Shown one piece after another: positions 12,171 to 21,747 of a DNA stretch of 64,000 nucleotides. Source of the stretch: Rhipicephalus microplus (taxonomy: Eukaryota > Arthropoda > Arachnida > Ixodida > Ixodidae); the NCBI RefSeq assembly GCF_043290135.1, contig NC_134701.1:33197501-33261500 (forward strand), written 5' to 3'. Under the pieces are notes generated by a model. The model had not been told where the DNA came from. It did not search any database and saw nothing but the letters and a program-made list of their open reading frames with translations. Every line of letters begins with the position of its first letter. The stretch's first letter is position 1. The position numbers were made by a program, and so were the translations under genes.

Positions 12171-12282
12171 TTACGCGAAAGAAACAAGCGTATAGTAGGC
12201 GAAAAAATGGCAGCATATTCACGGAGTAAATGATGGAGAGTGGGGCGAAGCATCCGCCCATCCCTTCATTCTTGCTTCCGTC

Positions 12283-12512
12283 CGTCCATGCGTCCGTCTG
12301 TGTGACCGTCCGTGCGTCCATCTGCCCATCCGTGTGTGCGTCTGTTCGTGTGTCCGCACGTCCATTTGTGCGTCTGTCCCTGCATTCGTCTCTGCGTTCG
12401 TTCATGCATCGGCCCCTGCGTTCTTCCATTCGTCCATGGGTTCGTGCAGCCATCCGTGAGTCTGTCCCTGTATCTGTCTGTGTGTCCGTTCGTCCATCTA
12501 TTCAACACTCGA
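12283..12512. repeat. Degenerate ccgt/cgtc simple repeat
   Basis: About 230 bp of cgtc- and cgtn-type 4- and 8-base words with drifted positions. All six frames are open by chance, which gives Thr/Asp/Gly/Arg-rich or Val/Cys/Ser-rich shadow peptides. These are not genes. Confidence 0.8.
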
Positions 12513-12594
12513 AGTACCACCATCTCACATCTTTTCATTATATATTTCCCATGTAGAAGCACCGCCATTCAGCGGACATTCCAAGGACTAAAGG

Positions 12595-12735
12595 AGAGGT
12601 GACACACGCACACTTTCTTACGGCTTGCGCTTCGTGTCTACTTTCCAACTTTAACCACCTCGAGTTCATGGTATATACTAATTCACTGTATTCATGGCAC
12701 CGCGGCCCAACGCTTGCTAAACCTTTGAACTTCAA
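12595..12735. repeat. Fragment of a dispersed 236-bp tandem repeat
   Basis: The run containing 'ttaaccacctcgagttcatg' and 'tatactaattcactgtattc' through cgcttgctaaacctttg matches 27105-27222, where the same sequence lies between two copies of a 236-bp unit. Confidence 0.75.
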
Positions 12736-13024
12736 CTTTGAAGTTTATTATGAATTAACAACATACAGTAAAGAAAAACATGTTAGCAACATCTGGATCC
12801 TTAGCAGAATGCTAGTATGGATCCATGCAATTATAACATACATTAATTAGAGGCAGGAGAAAGAGTTGTATAATGAACGACATTTTAGTTTAGGATGCAG
12901 ATTGTTTTGATAAACATATCACTTTTACACAGATACCGAACACATTGAAGAGGAGAAATCCAACTTATACACTACACTTTGAACACGTTTTTGGTTTGCA
13001 TACTTAACGTAATACATCTAATAT
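12736..13024 (-). mobile_element. Possible 3' UTR continuation of LINE L1
   Basis: This AT-rich block lies on the other side of element B from L1. On the minus strand it ends with cataataaac at about 12745, a plausible LINE 3' end. If B inserted into the L1 3' UTR, as its flanking 4-bp duplication allows, this would be the rest of L1. No sequence identity was available to prove it. Confidence 0.3.
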
Positions 13025-13174
13025 TGTTACGGGGAATAAAGTATGCACTGGTGAGCAAAAGCGTACTGGCGAATATACTGGCGAGCTAATGCGTACGACG
13101 CTGCTGTAGTCCGAGCACGTTCCCGTTCAGCACTTCGTCGTCGTCATCCTCAGGCATCTACTTAGCCCGTGACA
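13025..13174 (-). repeat. 3' LTR of element B
   Basis: Begins tgttacggggaataaag and ends cttagcccgtgaca on the plus strand, with TG...CA ends and short inverted termini. Identical to 17967-18116. Confidence 0.95.
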
Positions 13175-13200
13175 CTACCCGCCGGCGGCAGAAGCACCGT
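13175..13200 (-). other. Purine-rich tract region of element B
   Basis: On the minus strand gccgccggcgggtag lies directly before the 3' LTR. It is G-rich but not a pure purine run, so the exact polypurine primer is uncertain. Element C has a similar ccaccgccgggggt beside its LTR. Confidence 0.45.
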
Positions 13201-13210
13201 CCCGGTGCGA

Positions 13211-13747
13211 TCAATCCTCGAGGCGTGAGAAGTATGGTTTAAGCCGTGAGACGAGCACTATATCGGCCGGGACTGAAGCTGGTACTGACGTGGTATGGAG
13301 CGGAGCTATCTCATAGGTCACGCTGGTGACCTTGCGTATGACGCGGTAGGGGCCAACGTAACGGGACATTAGTTTTTCGCTGAGACCAACACGACGTGAT
13401 GGGAACCACAGCAAGACGAGTGACCCCGGAGAGTACTGCACGTCGCGGTGCCGGCGATCGTAAGCACTCTTTTGGTTAAGCTGCGAGGCACATAAACGAT
13501 CCCGGGCGACTTGGCGGGCGATGTCAGCTCGGGCCAGGGCATCACGAGCATAAGCAGTCGATGAGGGGGCGTCAGATTGGAGCATGGTGTCTATGGGCAA
13601 AGGCGGGTCATAACCGAACAGTAGGTAAAAAGGGGAAAATCCAGCTGTATCATGACGTGAACTGTTGTACGCGAAGGTGACGAAAGGTAAGTGGATGTCC
13701 CAATCTTTTTGATCCTTGGAGACGTACATCGCTAACATATTCGTCAA
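13211..13747 (-). pseudogene. pol: Integrase C-terminal part of element B, frame-shifted
   Basis: This 178-codon frame starts at the segment TNMLAMYVSKDQKDWD and continues through LPFVTFAYNSSRHD, SPFYLLFGYDPPLP and a GPF/Y-like chromatin/C-terminal domain (VGLSEKLMSRYVGPYRVIRKV) to VSRLKPYF and a stop. It directly continues the integrase of the upstream pol frame but lies in another frame. An apparent 2-base insertion at the junction near 13745 causes the shift. A separate translation start is unlikely. The lesion should remove the integrase C-terminus from any product. Confidence 0.9.
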
Positions 13748-15417
13748 GGTACAAGGTTGAGGCGTTCCGTGAGGCCGTTGGTTTGCGGATGGTACGCTGC
13801 AGTGAACTTGTGGTGGGTAGAGCAGGATCGCAGGAGCTCGTCCACTACTTTAGATAAAAAACAGCTGCCGCGGTCGGTGATCAACTGACGAGGAGCACCA
13901 TGACGCAGAATGATGTCATGAAGAAGGAAATTGGCTACATCAGCAGCGCAGCTGGTGGGGAGGGCGCGTGTAACGGCATACCGCGTTGCGTAGTCGGTAG
14001 CAATAGCAATCCACTTATTACCGGTGGCCGACACGGGAAAGGGTCCTAGAAGATCGAGGCCGACTCGGAAAAATGGCTCATCTGGTACTTCAATGGGCTG
14101 GAGGGCACCAGCAGGTCTCAGAGCAGGTGTCTTGCGGCGCTGGCAGAGGTCGCATGCCGCAACGTACTGTCGCACAGAACGGTAGAGGCCAGGCCAAAAG
14201 AATCGGCGGCGAATGCGGTCATACGTGCGTGACACCCCTAGGTGTCCAGCGGAGGGGGCATCATGCAGCTGGGCCAAAACGTCTGAGCGAAGATGCACAG
14301 GAACAACGAGTAAAAGCTCAGCACCATCAGGGCGGGTGTTGTAGCGGTGCAAGATGTCGTTGTGAAGAACGAACAGTTGTAAGGAGTGGTCAGGGTGGGG
14401 AGAGTGCAGACCATTGATAATAGCACGCAAAGAGGGGTCGCGGCGTTGTTCAGCAGCTATGTCTGTGAAGTCGGTAATTGAAAGAACGAGGGCCTCTTGC
14501 TCATCTTCCCTCGTGTCAGGGGGCACGAGTGGGTAACGGGACAAGCAGTCGGCATCCTTGTGAAGTTGTCCGGATTTATACGATACGGAAAAAGTGTACT
14601 CTTGTAAGCGCAGCGCCCAGCGACCAAGGCGTCCCGTGGGGTCCTTGAGTGAGGAGAGCCAGCAAAGCGCGTGGTGGTCGGTAATAACTGAGAATGGTCG
14701 GCCATACAGGTACGGTCGGATTTTCGCAATGGCCCAGACGAGAGCTAAGCACTCGCGTTCTGTGATGGAATAATTTTGTTCCGATCGCGACAACAGTCGG
14801 CTTGCATACGCGACGACGCGGTGCATGCCTTGTTGCCGCTGCACGAGCACTGCGCCTATGCCGTGGCCACTGGCGTCAGTACGAAGCTCCGTGGCGGCAG
14901 ATGGGTCGAAGTGTGCTAGGACTGGTGGATTGGTGAGAATGTCGACGAGCGACGAGAAGGCGTTTGCTTGCTGTTGGCCCCAGGTGAATGCGACATCCGT
15001 ATTGAGGAGGCAGGTTAGAGGAAGGGCTACTTCAGCAAACTTCTCGACAAAACGACGGAAATAGGAGCACAGTCCCAGAAAACTTCGGACGTCCTTGGCT
15101 GAGCGCGGTGTGGGGAGGTCGCGAACTGCTCGGACTTTCGCAGGGTCTGGTTGAACGCCCGCAGCGTTAACAAGATGGCCGAGTACGCAGATTTGGCGTT
15201 GCCCAAAGCGGCATTTGGACGAGTTAAGTTGCAAGTTGGCACGTCGAAAAACATCAAGCACTGCGGACAGACGGGTAAGATGGTCGTCGAAAGCAGTCGA
15301 AAAAACAATAACGTCGTCAAGATAGCAGAGGCAGATGGTCCACTTCATGCCTCGAAGGAGAGAGTCCATCATGCGCTCAAATGTCGCGGGGGCATTGCAT
15401 AATCCAAAAGGCATCAT
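13744..15417 (-). pseudogene. pol: RT (C-terminal)-RNase H-integrase of element B
   Basis: The 557-codon frame opens within RT at MMPFGLCNAPATFERMM and has the active site YLDDVIVF (YLDD at 15313-15324). It continues through the thumb (RSFLGLCSYFRRFV), RNase H ([14 protein letters not shown] near residue 130, then ITERECLALVWA, DHHALCWL, HKDADCLSRYPL), an HHCC zinc motif (H in AGHLG to CDLCQRRK, about 390-430) and the integrase core (VGLDLLGPF, LITDRGSCF, HPQTNGLTER). The domain set is complete and catalytic residues look normal. It is separated from the upstream RT part by one TAG stop and ends at a frameshift. Confidence 0.95.
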
Positions 15418-16255
15418 CTTGAACTAATAAAGTCCATCAGGAGTCACGAAGGCCGTCTTCTCTCTGTCTTTGTCGTCCACAGCGATCTGCCAGTAGCCTG
15501 AGCGAAGGTCTATTGAAGAGAAATATTTGGCACCGTGCAAGCAATCGAGTGCATCATCTATGCGCGGTAGGGGATATACATCTTTCTTGGTAATATGGTT
15601 GAGATGGCGGTAATCAACACAGAATCTCCAGCTATTCTCCTTCTTTTTAACAAGTACAACGGGTGAGGACCAGGGACTAGATGAGGGTTCGATTATGCCC
15701 TTATCAAGCATTTTATCGACTTCTCGCTGTATAATAGCACGCTCCGGGGCCGACACACGGTAGGGTCGTCGGCGAATGGGTCGAGCGTCACCGGTGTCGA
15801 TGCGATGGGTTACCACGGATGTCTGGCCCAAATTACGGTCGCCGAAGTCAAAGATGTCCTGATAAGAAGCAAGCACACGGCAGAAAGCAGAGACTTGTTC
15901 AGAGGTGAGCTTGTCAGATAGCATTGGCTTGAAAAGGTCGGAACAGGAACGTGACGAGAACGACGTTGATGAGAAATCGGGTGGCGAATCGGTGGTTAGA
16001 GCGGAAACTGTGTGGTCGACCAGTGGTGTAAGATGCGCAAGTGACATGCCGCGAGGAATAACTTGCGCTGAGAGGCCGAAATTGAGGACGGGAAACGAAG
16101 TTCGGTTGTCCTTAACGGTAACCACCGTGTTGGGGAGTGCAACATTGCGTGTCATGGTGACGTCAGAAATTGTGGCAGCAACCTAATCACCATCGGGTAC
16201 TGCAGGATATGGCGAGAGTTGGACTTGGACTGCGGCTTGCGGCGGAAGTCTAAGG
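15418..16255 (-). pseudogene. pol: RT N-terminal part of element B
   Basis: This segment is in the same frame as 13744-15417 and carries the linker after protease, then HRIDTGDARPIRRRPYRVS, the primer-grip-side blocks SSPWSSPVVLVKKKE, FCVDYRHLNHITKKD and YPLPRIDDALD, and the palm block SSIDLRSGYWQI. A TAG stop at about 15418-15420 follows the GLY that precedes the MMPFG block. A second TAG lies near 16163, upstream of the longest open part (15424-16155). A frame change of one base near 16255 separates it from protease. The stops look like single C-to-T changes of Gln codons (inference). Confidence 0.9.
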
Positions 16256-16680
16256 AAATCGACAGAGCGTAGATGAGGTGGTGGTAGAGACGGTCTCCGA
16301 AAAGGATGGTAGTTCAAGCCGAAGAAGACCTTTGGAACAGTCAATGAGCGCAGCGTCTGAAGTCAGAAAGTCGAGTCCAAGGATGAGGTCATGAGGGCAA
16401 TTTTCCAGTACAGCGAACAGAACTGAAGCTTGATGCTCAGAAATTGTTAATCGCGCAGTGCACATTCCAAGCACAGCAGGAGTACTCGCATCCGCTGTAC
16501 GAACAGTAGGTGCAATCGCAGGCGTCAGAACTTTTTGGAGGTGGCGGCGGAGGTCTGAGCTCATCACAGATATTTGTGCACCGGTATCAATAAGAGCAGT
16601 TATAGGTAAACCATCAACGAGAATTGTAAGGAGGTTGCACCGCTGGTCGGGAGTAATCAGAGGATTTGCAGTCCGAGTCG
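16250..16680 (-). CDS. pol: Retropepsin of element B
   Basis: The minus-strand frame reads LTILVDGLPITALIDTGAQISVMS, with the catalytic D-T-G intact at about 16595, and ends near HDLILGLDFLTSDAALIDC, the second retropepsin landmark. It overlaps the end of gag in the -1 frame relative to gag and has no good ATG upstream of the D-T-G. It is therefore probably made as a gag-pro fusion by -1 ribosomal frameshifting. It is cut from RT by a 1-base frame change near 16255. It would process gag and pol. Confidence 0.85.
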
Positions 16681-16713
16681 TGTATGCAGCGTCACCTCCG
16701 GGGGCTGCACCGG

Positions 16714-17880
16714 CTAGTTTTCCGAGCGACGGTCGTAGGGAGACCGAGAACGGCGGGGTTGGGGCGAGCGGGACTGACGACGCATGGGCGATGGCGAGCG
16801 GCTGGTCCGACGTTCTGGATTATGCTCTGCACCTGTCTCAGCACGGTAGGACGGGGCATAAGGTGCACGTTCAGAGCGAGGCCGCCAATCATAGAAGCTC
16901 GGTCGAAGTGATGAGGTCCAACGGCTGCGGCAATGGCGAGCGATGTGTCCTATCCGATGGCACGTGAAACATATGGGCCGATCATCATGAGTGCGCCATT
17001 CAGCTGGGTTTCGTCGTGGCGCGAATGTGCGGTTCGGAGTGGCAGCCGCAACGACTGGGGCCGAGCTAGAAGTAGCAGGGGCATTTTGATGAGGTGGCGA
17101 AATGCCCATATTCGCGATCTCTTGGCGAACCATGGCCTGTATCATTGAAACAGCATCGAGGTTGTGTCCTGGCGCGCTGACGCTAGACATAGCGGGAGCC
17201 ATAGCCTCGAGTTCCCTACGGACTATAGTGGTGACGCTTTCTGGCGCTGGTGGTTGGTGTAGTGTAGGCAAATCTTCGCAAGAGGACGTAGCCGCCGTGT
17301 TGGGAAGGCGGTCGAATCGGTGAACTATGCGCCTACTTTTTGCCTGTTCGAAGCGACGACATGCTTCGATGACCGACTCCACCGTCGAGCAGTCCTTGCA
17401 CAGGAGAAAATTGAAGGCGTCACCCGCAATTCCTTTCAGGATGTGTCCGACTTTGTCCTCGTCGAGCATGTCCTTGTCGACCTTGCGGCACAAAGCCAAC
17501 ACGTCCTGGATGTACGCGATGTACGGCTCTGTGAATGTCTGGGCACGAGTCGCAAGCTCTTTCTTTGCGGCCACTTGAAGTCCGATGGGTTTCCCAAATA
17601 GATAGCGCAATTTCTGCTTACAGACGTCCCAGCTAGTCAACTCTTCTTGATGTGTCTCGTACCAGAGTTTTGCCGTGCCATGTAAGTAGAAGATGATGTT
17701 CGCCAACATAAGCGTCGGACCCCAATGGTTGCTGCTGCTGACGCGCTCATATTGAACCAGCCAGTCATCGACGTCTATGCCACTTGTGCCGTTGAATGGA
17801 CTTGGGTCATGAGGTTGCACCACAACGATCGGCTGCGGGGCCGACGAATCTTGTTGACATTGAGTAGCCTGGTCAGTCAT
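16714..17880 (-). CDS. gag: Gag of element B
   Basis: Intact, 388 codons from ATG at 17880 (MTDQATQ...). A longer frame reaches an ATG at 18000, but that lies inside the LTR upstream of the PBS, so 17880 is preferred. Residues from about 35 contain a capsid-like segment (FNGTSGIDVDDWLVQYE, then LANIIFYLHGTAKLWYE and SWDVCKQKLRYLFGKP). A CCHC zinc knuckle CFTCHRIGHIARHC is at about 304-317. The C-terminus is an Arg-Ser-Pro-rich basic tail that would bind RNA. It assembles the virus-like particle. It is the only intact major frame of the element. Confidence 0.92.
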   Translation of the reverse strand: MTDQATQCQQDSSAPQPIVVVQPHDPSPFNGTSGIDVDDWLVQYERVSSSNHWGPTLMLANIIFYLHGTAKLWYETHQEELTSWDVCKQKLRYLFGKPIGLQVAAKKELATRAQTFTEPYIAYIQDVLALCRKVDKDMLDEDKVGHILKGIAGDAFNFLLCKDCSTVESVIEACRRFEQAKSRRIVHRFDRLPNTAATSSCEDLPTLHQPPAPESVTTIVRRELEAMAPAMSSVSAPGHNLDAVSMIQAMVRQEIANMGISPPHQNAPATSSSAPVVAAATPNRTFAPRRNPAEWRTHDDRPICFTCHRIGHIARHCRSRWTSSLRPSFYDWRPRSERAPYAPSYRAETGAEHNPERRTSRSPSPMRRQSRSPQPRRSRSPYDRRSEN

Positions 17881-17945
17881 CGTGGTAGCTGCAATGCGCC
17901 GTCCGCTGCGAAGATCCAGCTCGTTGGGCTGTATAGCGAGTGGTA

Positions 17946-17962
17946 CCCCGCACCTTCCACCA
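17946..17962 (-). other. Primer-binding site of element B
   Basis: Four bases inside the 5' LTR, the minus strand reads TGGTGGAAGGTGCGGGG, complementary to a 17-base tRNA 3' end ccccgcaccttccacca. It would prime minus-strand DNA synthesis. The tRNA is not identified. Confidence 0.75.
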
Positions 17963-17966
17963 ATGA

Positions 17967-18116
17967 TGTTACGGGGAATAAAGTATGCACTGGTGAGCAA
18001 AAGCGTACTGGCGAATATACTGGCGAGCTAATGCGTACGACGCTGCTGTAGTCCGAGCACGTTCCCGTTCAGCACTTCGTCGTCGTCATCCTCAGGCATC
18101 TACTTAGCCCGTGACA
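17967..18116 (-). repeat. 5' LTR of element B
   Basis: Identical in all 150 bases to the left LTR as I read them. It should hold the promoter and the start of the RNA. No strong TATA box is visible. Confidence 0.95.
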
Positions 18117-18215
18117 ATATTTCTGTACATCTGGTAATAGCATTCCTGGTCAGCATACAAAACATTAGTTTAAAATCATGTCACTTCTCATCATTTCACG
18201 AAACTTATCAGTAAT

Positions 18216-20024
18216 CTAATAGAGCTCTTTGTAATGACATCTGAGCATTAATGTGAAAGCATTATGTTGTTTCACTTCCACTGGTAGGTTATTCCACAGT
18301 GAGGTTCCAACACTATAAAGTCGTCTTTTGCCATAAACATTTTTAACCAGTGGTTTTAGGAAGTTACCACAATGACGGGCTCTTGTTTGCAATTGTGAGG
18401 GAATAAAAAGAGAGCGGTGAAGAGGGATATTGCATGTTAGAGACTTGTACACCATTATTGTTGTTTTATAATTTATTACTAGTTGTAGAGGCATTACCTG
18501 GTACTGTCGAAAGAGTGGTTTAGATGAGGCAATATAGTTTGCGTTTGATATAAATCGGATAGCACGTTTTTGCAGGACTATAAGTGGCTTTAGGTACGAA
18601 TCGTATGTATGGCCCCAAGACTGAATACAGTATGAGAGTTGGCTGTGAATTAGGGCAAAATATATTGTTCTTAAAGTTTCCGCATCGAAGTATTGGCGAC
18701 ATTTGAAAAGAGTATAGCAGACTGTCGCGAGTTTTTTGCAGAGAGAGTCTATATGCATTTTCCAGCTGAAATGATGATCCAACAGAATTCCAAGGTATGT
18801 TAAGCTACTTACTCTTTCTATTGTTTCGCTCTCAGCCTGAAGCACACACGAATCCAAAGCAATACCTTTGTATGGGGAATGAATTACCATATATTTTGTT
18901 TTAATAACGTTTAAAGCCAATTTATTGGCTTGAAAGCAATCACAGATTTGTTTCAATTCTTTGTTTGCCATGCTTAAGGCTCCATCGATGGACTCGTGTG
19001 CGCAAATGAGAGCAGTGTCATCAGCGTACATGACTGGGGTTAAATTAAGTAATATTGAAGGGAAGTCATTTATGTACAGAGAGAATAAAATAGGTCCCAA
19101 TACCGATCCCGGCGGTACTCCCGATGTAATGGGCAAAAATCCTGAATTAGTGTTACAAAATTGAACCATTTGTTGTCGGTTCGTAAGGTAGCTTCTAAAA
19201 AATTCCAGACTTCCCCCTCGTATGCCATACCGTTTTAATTTGTTGAGTAGTATATCATGATGTACGGTGTCGACAGCTTTTCTAACGTCAGTGAAGACAC
19301 CAAACACTATCATGTTGTTGTTTAGGTAGGAATTGACCCTATCTGAAAGAGCACTGCAGTAGAAGTGGATCGATTGCTCCGAAAGCCATGTTGGTTATTT
19401 GTTAGTACAGACTGTCGATCGAGAAAATTTTTCGAACACTATATTTATGGAACTTAATACAGATATAGGGCGGTGGTTTTCGGGAAGGCTACGGTCTCCA
19501 TTTTTGTGAATTGGAACGACCTTTGCGATTCTTAGCGAATCTGGGTAAGTTGACGTGTGAAATGCGTGATTAAAATTTTTGCTAGAGGAGTACATAGAAT
19601 GTCTCTAGAAGTTTTTAAGTATGAATGGTGATATCTCATCACACCCCGCACTATGTTTGCATGGCATAGCTTTAACGAGAGTTACGATTTCCGCAGGAGT
19701 TATGTCGATGTATCCAAAGGAATTGACAACTCTATCCGGAACCGTATCAACCAACACATCACGGCAGGAATTCGCAATTTCTTTCCCAAAGTCACAAAAG
19801 AACTGATTAAAAGTCGATACGAAAAATTCTGCTGATATTCCCATTATATCTGTATCTGCCATAACGTATTCATTAGGAATGGGTTTTATCACAGAGTTTA
19901 TAATTTTCCACGTTATCCTTGAATTTCCAGAGGGTTTTGTAGTTAGCTCAGAATAATATTGTTTTTTACGATTACGGGTAAGCTGCTTTACCATGTTGCG
20001 GGCCACCCGAAATTTTTTTTTCAT
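18216..20024 (-). pseudogene. Reverse transcriptase part of L1 ORF2
   Basis: One reading frame holds RT blocks in order: KAMPCKHSAGCDEISPF (19650-19700), LRIAKVVPIHKNGDRSLPENHRPISVLSS (about 19460-19550), a degraded finger-palm block VFTDVRKAVDTVHHDIL, SGVPPGSVLGPILFSLYIND and the active site MYADDTALI (near 19030). The thumb region and a C-terminal HSQLSYCIQSWG block follow. Stops at about 19605 and 19395 interrupt it. The type is LINE RT, F/Y-A-D-D class. It would copy element RNA at the nicked target. Confidence 0.92.
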
Positions 20025-21027
20025 AGTACAAGTTGCCCTTATTCTGTTTACCTTTTGTGTGCCAATAGTCTTTTTTCTTTACCAATTGTAAAATATCCTT
20101 GGTCATCCAAGGACAAATTGGCTCTTCGTGATACCTTTTTTTGTACGGGATTTTGTATTGTGTAATCGCTTCCCTTATCTTATCACTTAGTGCGGCATAT
20201 TGCTGATGAGAGCCACCAGAGTCTAGTATACTGTCATCAATTTCTAATAAGCGTTGTTTTAAACTGAAAAGATTAATCCTATTGCGGTACATCGCGGGTG
20301 TGTTCCTAATATTTTTTGATAAAGGAAAGAAATTGGCGGTTGGATAATGATCTGAGATGACTGTATGATAATGTTGCACTGACTGGTTGTAGTGTCGAAA
20401 TTGCGAATTGCCTTGCGAATTCCCCACTACACAAAGTATATGGTCAATTGAAGTTGATGAATTACGAGTTGCCCTGGTGGATCTTGTAATTACATTATGG
20501 AAACCATAAGAGTTTACAAGATGGAAGTATTCATTGTTTTCATTTTTCAAGGAGTCAATGTTAAAGTCACCACATATGATTATTTTTGAGTTGATGCTGG
20601 TAAAATATGCTAGTAATGCCTCGAAATGTTGCATGAAAGTTTGCATGTTTTGGTTCGGAGCACGATAGATAACAGCAATAAAAATGAAGGTTGAATTCAG
20701 AACAAGAAAGTCGAATTCCTGGAGATAAGAGTAAGAAAACTGAGGGACGAGTTCGCATTTGATGTTTGCTTTGTTAAATAGGCCAACGCCTCCTCCTCGT
20801 GCGCGAGAATTTCTAGCAATAGAAGTGAATGAATAACCTGGGATATTCTGGACTTCACCTGATTTTAGCCAGGTCTCCGAAACAGCTATGAAATTGAATC
20901 GAAAAGAATTCACCTCTAGAAAGGAGCATAGTGCGTCAATATTTCTGTTCTGGCTGCGCACGTTGCATTGCCTCAGAGAACAAATAGAAGTTTCACCGTT
21001 ATCACTCGATAATTGATTCGTAGCCAT
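19972..21027 (-). pseudogene. APE endonuclease part of L1 ORF2
   Basis: The 351-codon frame starts at ATG 21027, 22 bases after ORF1. It has the exonuclease-endonuclease-phosphatase blocks: CNVRSQNRN, AVSETWLKSG (catalytic Glu), ARGGGVGLF, AVIYRAPN, IICGDFNIDSLKN (Asp/Asn), SSTSIDHIL and ISDHYPT (His). It would nick target DNA. The frame then shifts to the RT frame near 19972-20024 within a Lys-rich linker, so ORF2 is broken here. Confidence 0.92.
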
Positions 21028-21049
21028 CGTCGCGGACGTTAGCAGATCT

Positions 21050-21739
21050 TCAAAAGATCTTCCTCAGTTTCAATATGTAGGACGCTTGAATTATCTGCTT
21101 TCCTTGCAAGAATTTTCCCGTTTGCAACCCAGGTATACTTCCACTTTTTCTCCTTTTTGCGTGCAGTAGCCTTACCAAGAAGCACCTTGTTTTCAATGCA
21201 CAGATGTTCATTGACATAGACTGTTTCATTTCCTTCATGCCCAAAGTCTGATGGAACAAGCCTAGTCTTTTAGCAGCTTTCAAAACGTTATCTCGCACTG
21301 AGCGAGATACAAACTTTACGACCACGTTTGGCCTTTCTTTGTACTTGCTCGTTACCCGGTGAATTACGTCTACATCTGCGCATGTCAGTGGAACATCTAG
21401 TTTCTTGCCAACTTCGACAATTGCATCAGCTAGTTTTTCATTGGGCTTCCTGGGAAGGCCTTTTATTTCAAGGTTCTGTTGACGACTGTATTGCCTAATT
21501 TCAAGAAGCTCAGTCCGTGTTTTTTGTAGTTGCTCTTTTAAGTAACCGTTTTCTTTCTTAAGTGTCGTTTGTTCATGTTTTACTCTTTCTAGTGTCGGTT
21601 TAAATTCTTCAAACTGTGTGTTCATAAATGACACTGAATTGTTGATTTCTTGTATATCTGCATACACTTTCGAGCTGAATGTGTCAAACTTACTACTTAG
21701 TTCCGCCACCATCTTAGCAACTTCTTTGACTGTCGTCAT
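21050..21739 (-). CDS. L1 ORF1, coiled-coil RNA-binding protein
   Basis: Start chosen at ATG 21739 (MTTVKEVAKM); the frame stays open to 21820, but those codons are antisense to the neighbouring 270-bp array. About 230 residues: a heptad-rich coiled coil (roughly 20-105, ending RTELLEIRQYSRQQN), an EIKGLPRKPNE segment opening an RRM-like domain with DVIHRVTSKYKERPNVVVKFVSR, and a basic C-terminus. This is the usual ORF1 layout for chaperone and RNA binding in the ribonucleoprotein. It appears intact. Confidence 0.85.
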   Translation of the reverse strand: MTTVKEVAKMVAELSSKFDTFSSKVYADIQEINNSVSFMNTQFEEFKPTLERVKHEQTTLKKENGYLKEQLQKTRTELLEIRQYSRQQNLEIKGLPRKPNEKLADAIVEVGKKLDVPLTCADVDVIHRVTSKYKERPNVVVKFVSRSVRDNVLKAAKRLGLFHQTLGMKEMKQSMSMNICALKTRCFLVRLLHAKRRKSGSIPGLQTGKFLQGKQIIQASYILKLRKIF

Positions 21740-21747
21740 TTCTATAA

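Larger units (their letters stand above)
13025..18116 (-). mobile_element. Complete young Ty3/gypsy LTR retrotransposon B
   Basis: The element is 5,092 bp and bounded by two 150-bp LTRs (13025-13174 and 17967-18116) that I read as identical base for base. The flanking duplication is atat (13021-13024, 18117-18120). Minus-strand order is PBS, gag, protease, RT, RNase H, integrase, purine-rich tract. Identical LTRs mean very recent insertion, yet pol holds two in-frame stops and two frame changes. Element C has closely similar pol motifs. Confidence 0.95.
18121..21742 (-). mobile_element. LINE L1 (CR1/Jockey group), minus strand
   Basis: A two-ORF non-LTR element: ORF1 21050-21739 with coiled coil, then 22 bases, then ORF2 with APE endonuclease and RT. 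Coding ends at 18216, followed by 3' UTR up to the edge of B. The 5' end stops abruptly at about 21742 against the 270-bp repeat array of L2. One frame change and two stops disable ORF2. Its ORF1 resembles that of L4 (shared EIKG(L/V)P and D(V/I)xHRV words). Confidence 0.9.

Noticed and set aside
12124..12602. Several 96-109 codon frames on both strands
   Set aside because: They arise from the ccgt/cgtc simple repeat, which keeps all frames open.
14073..14417. Plus-strand frame of 114 codons
   Set aside because: Antisense to the integrase zinc region of element B.
16458..16967. 169-codon plus-strand frame across element B
   Set aside because: Antisense shadow of the gag/protease region on the minus strand.
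17967..18000. Gag start at 18000 in element B
   Set aside because: That ATG lies inside the LTR and upstream of the PBS; ATG 17880 is more plausible.
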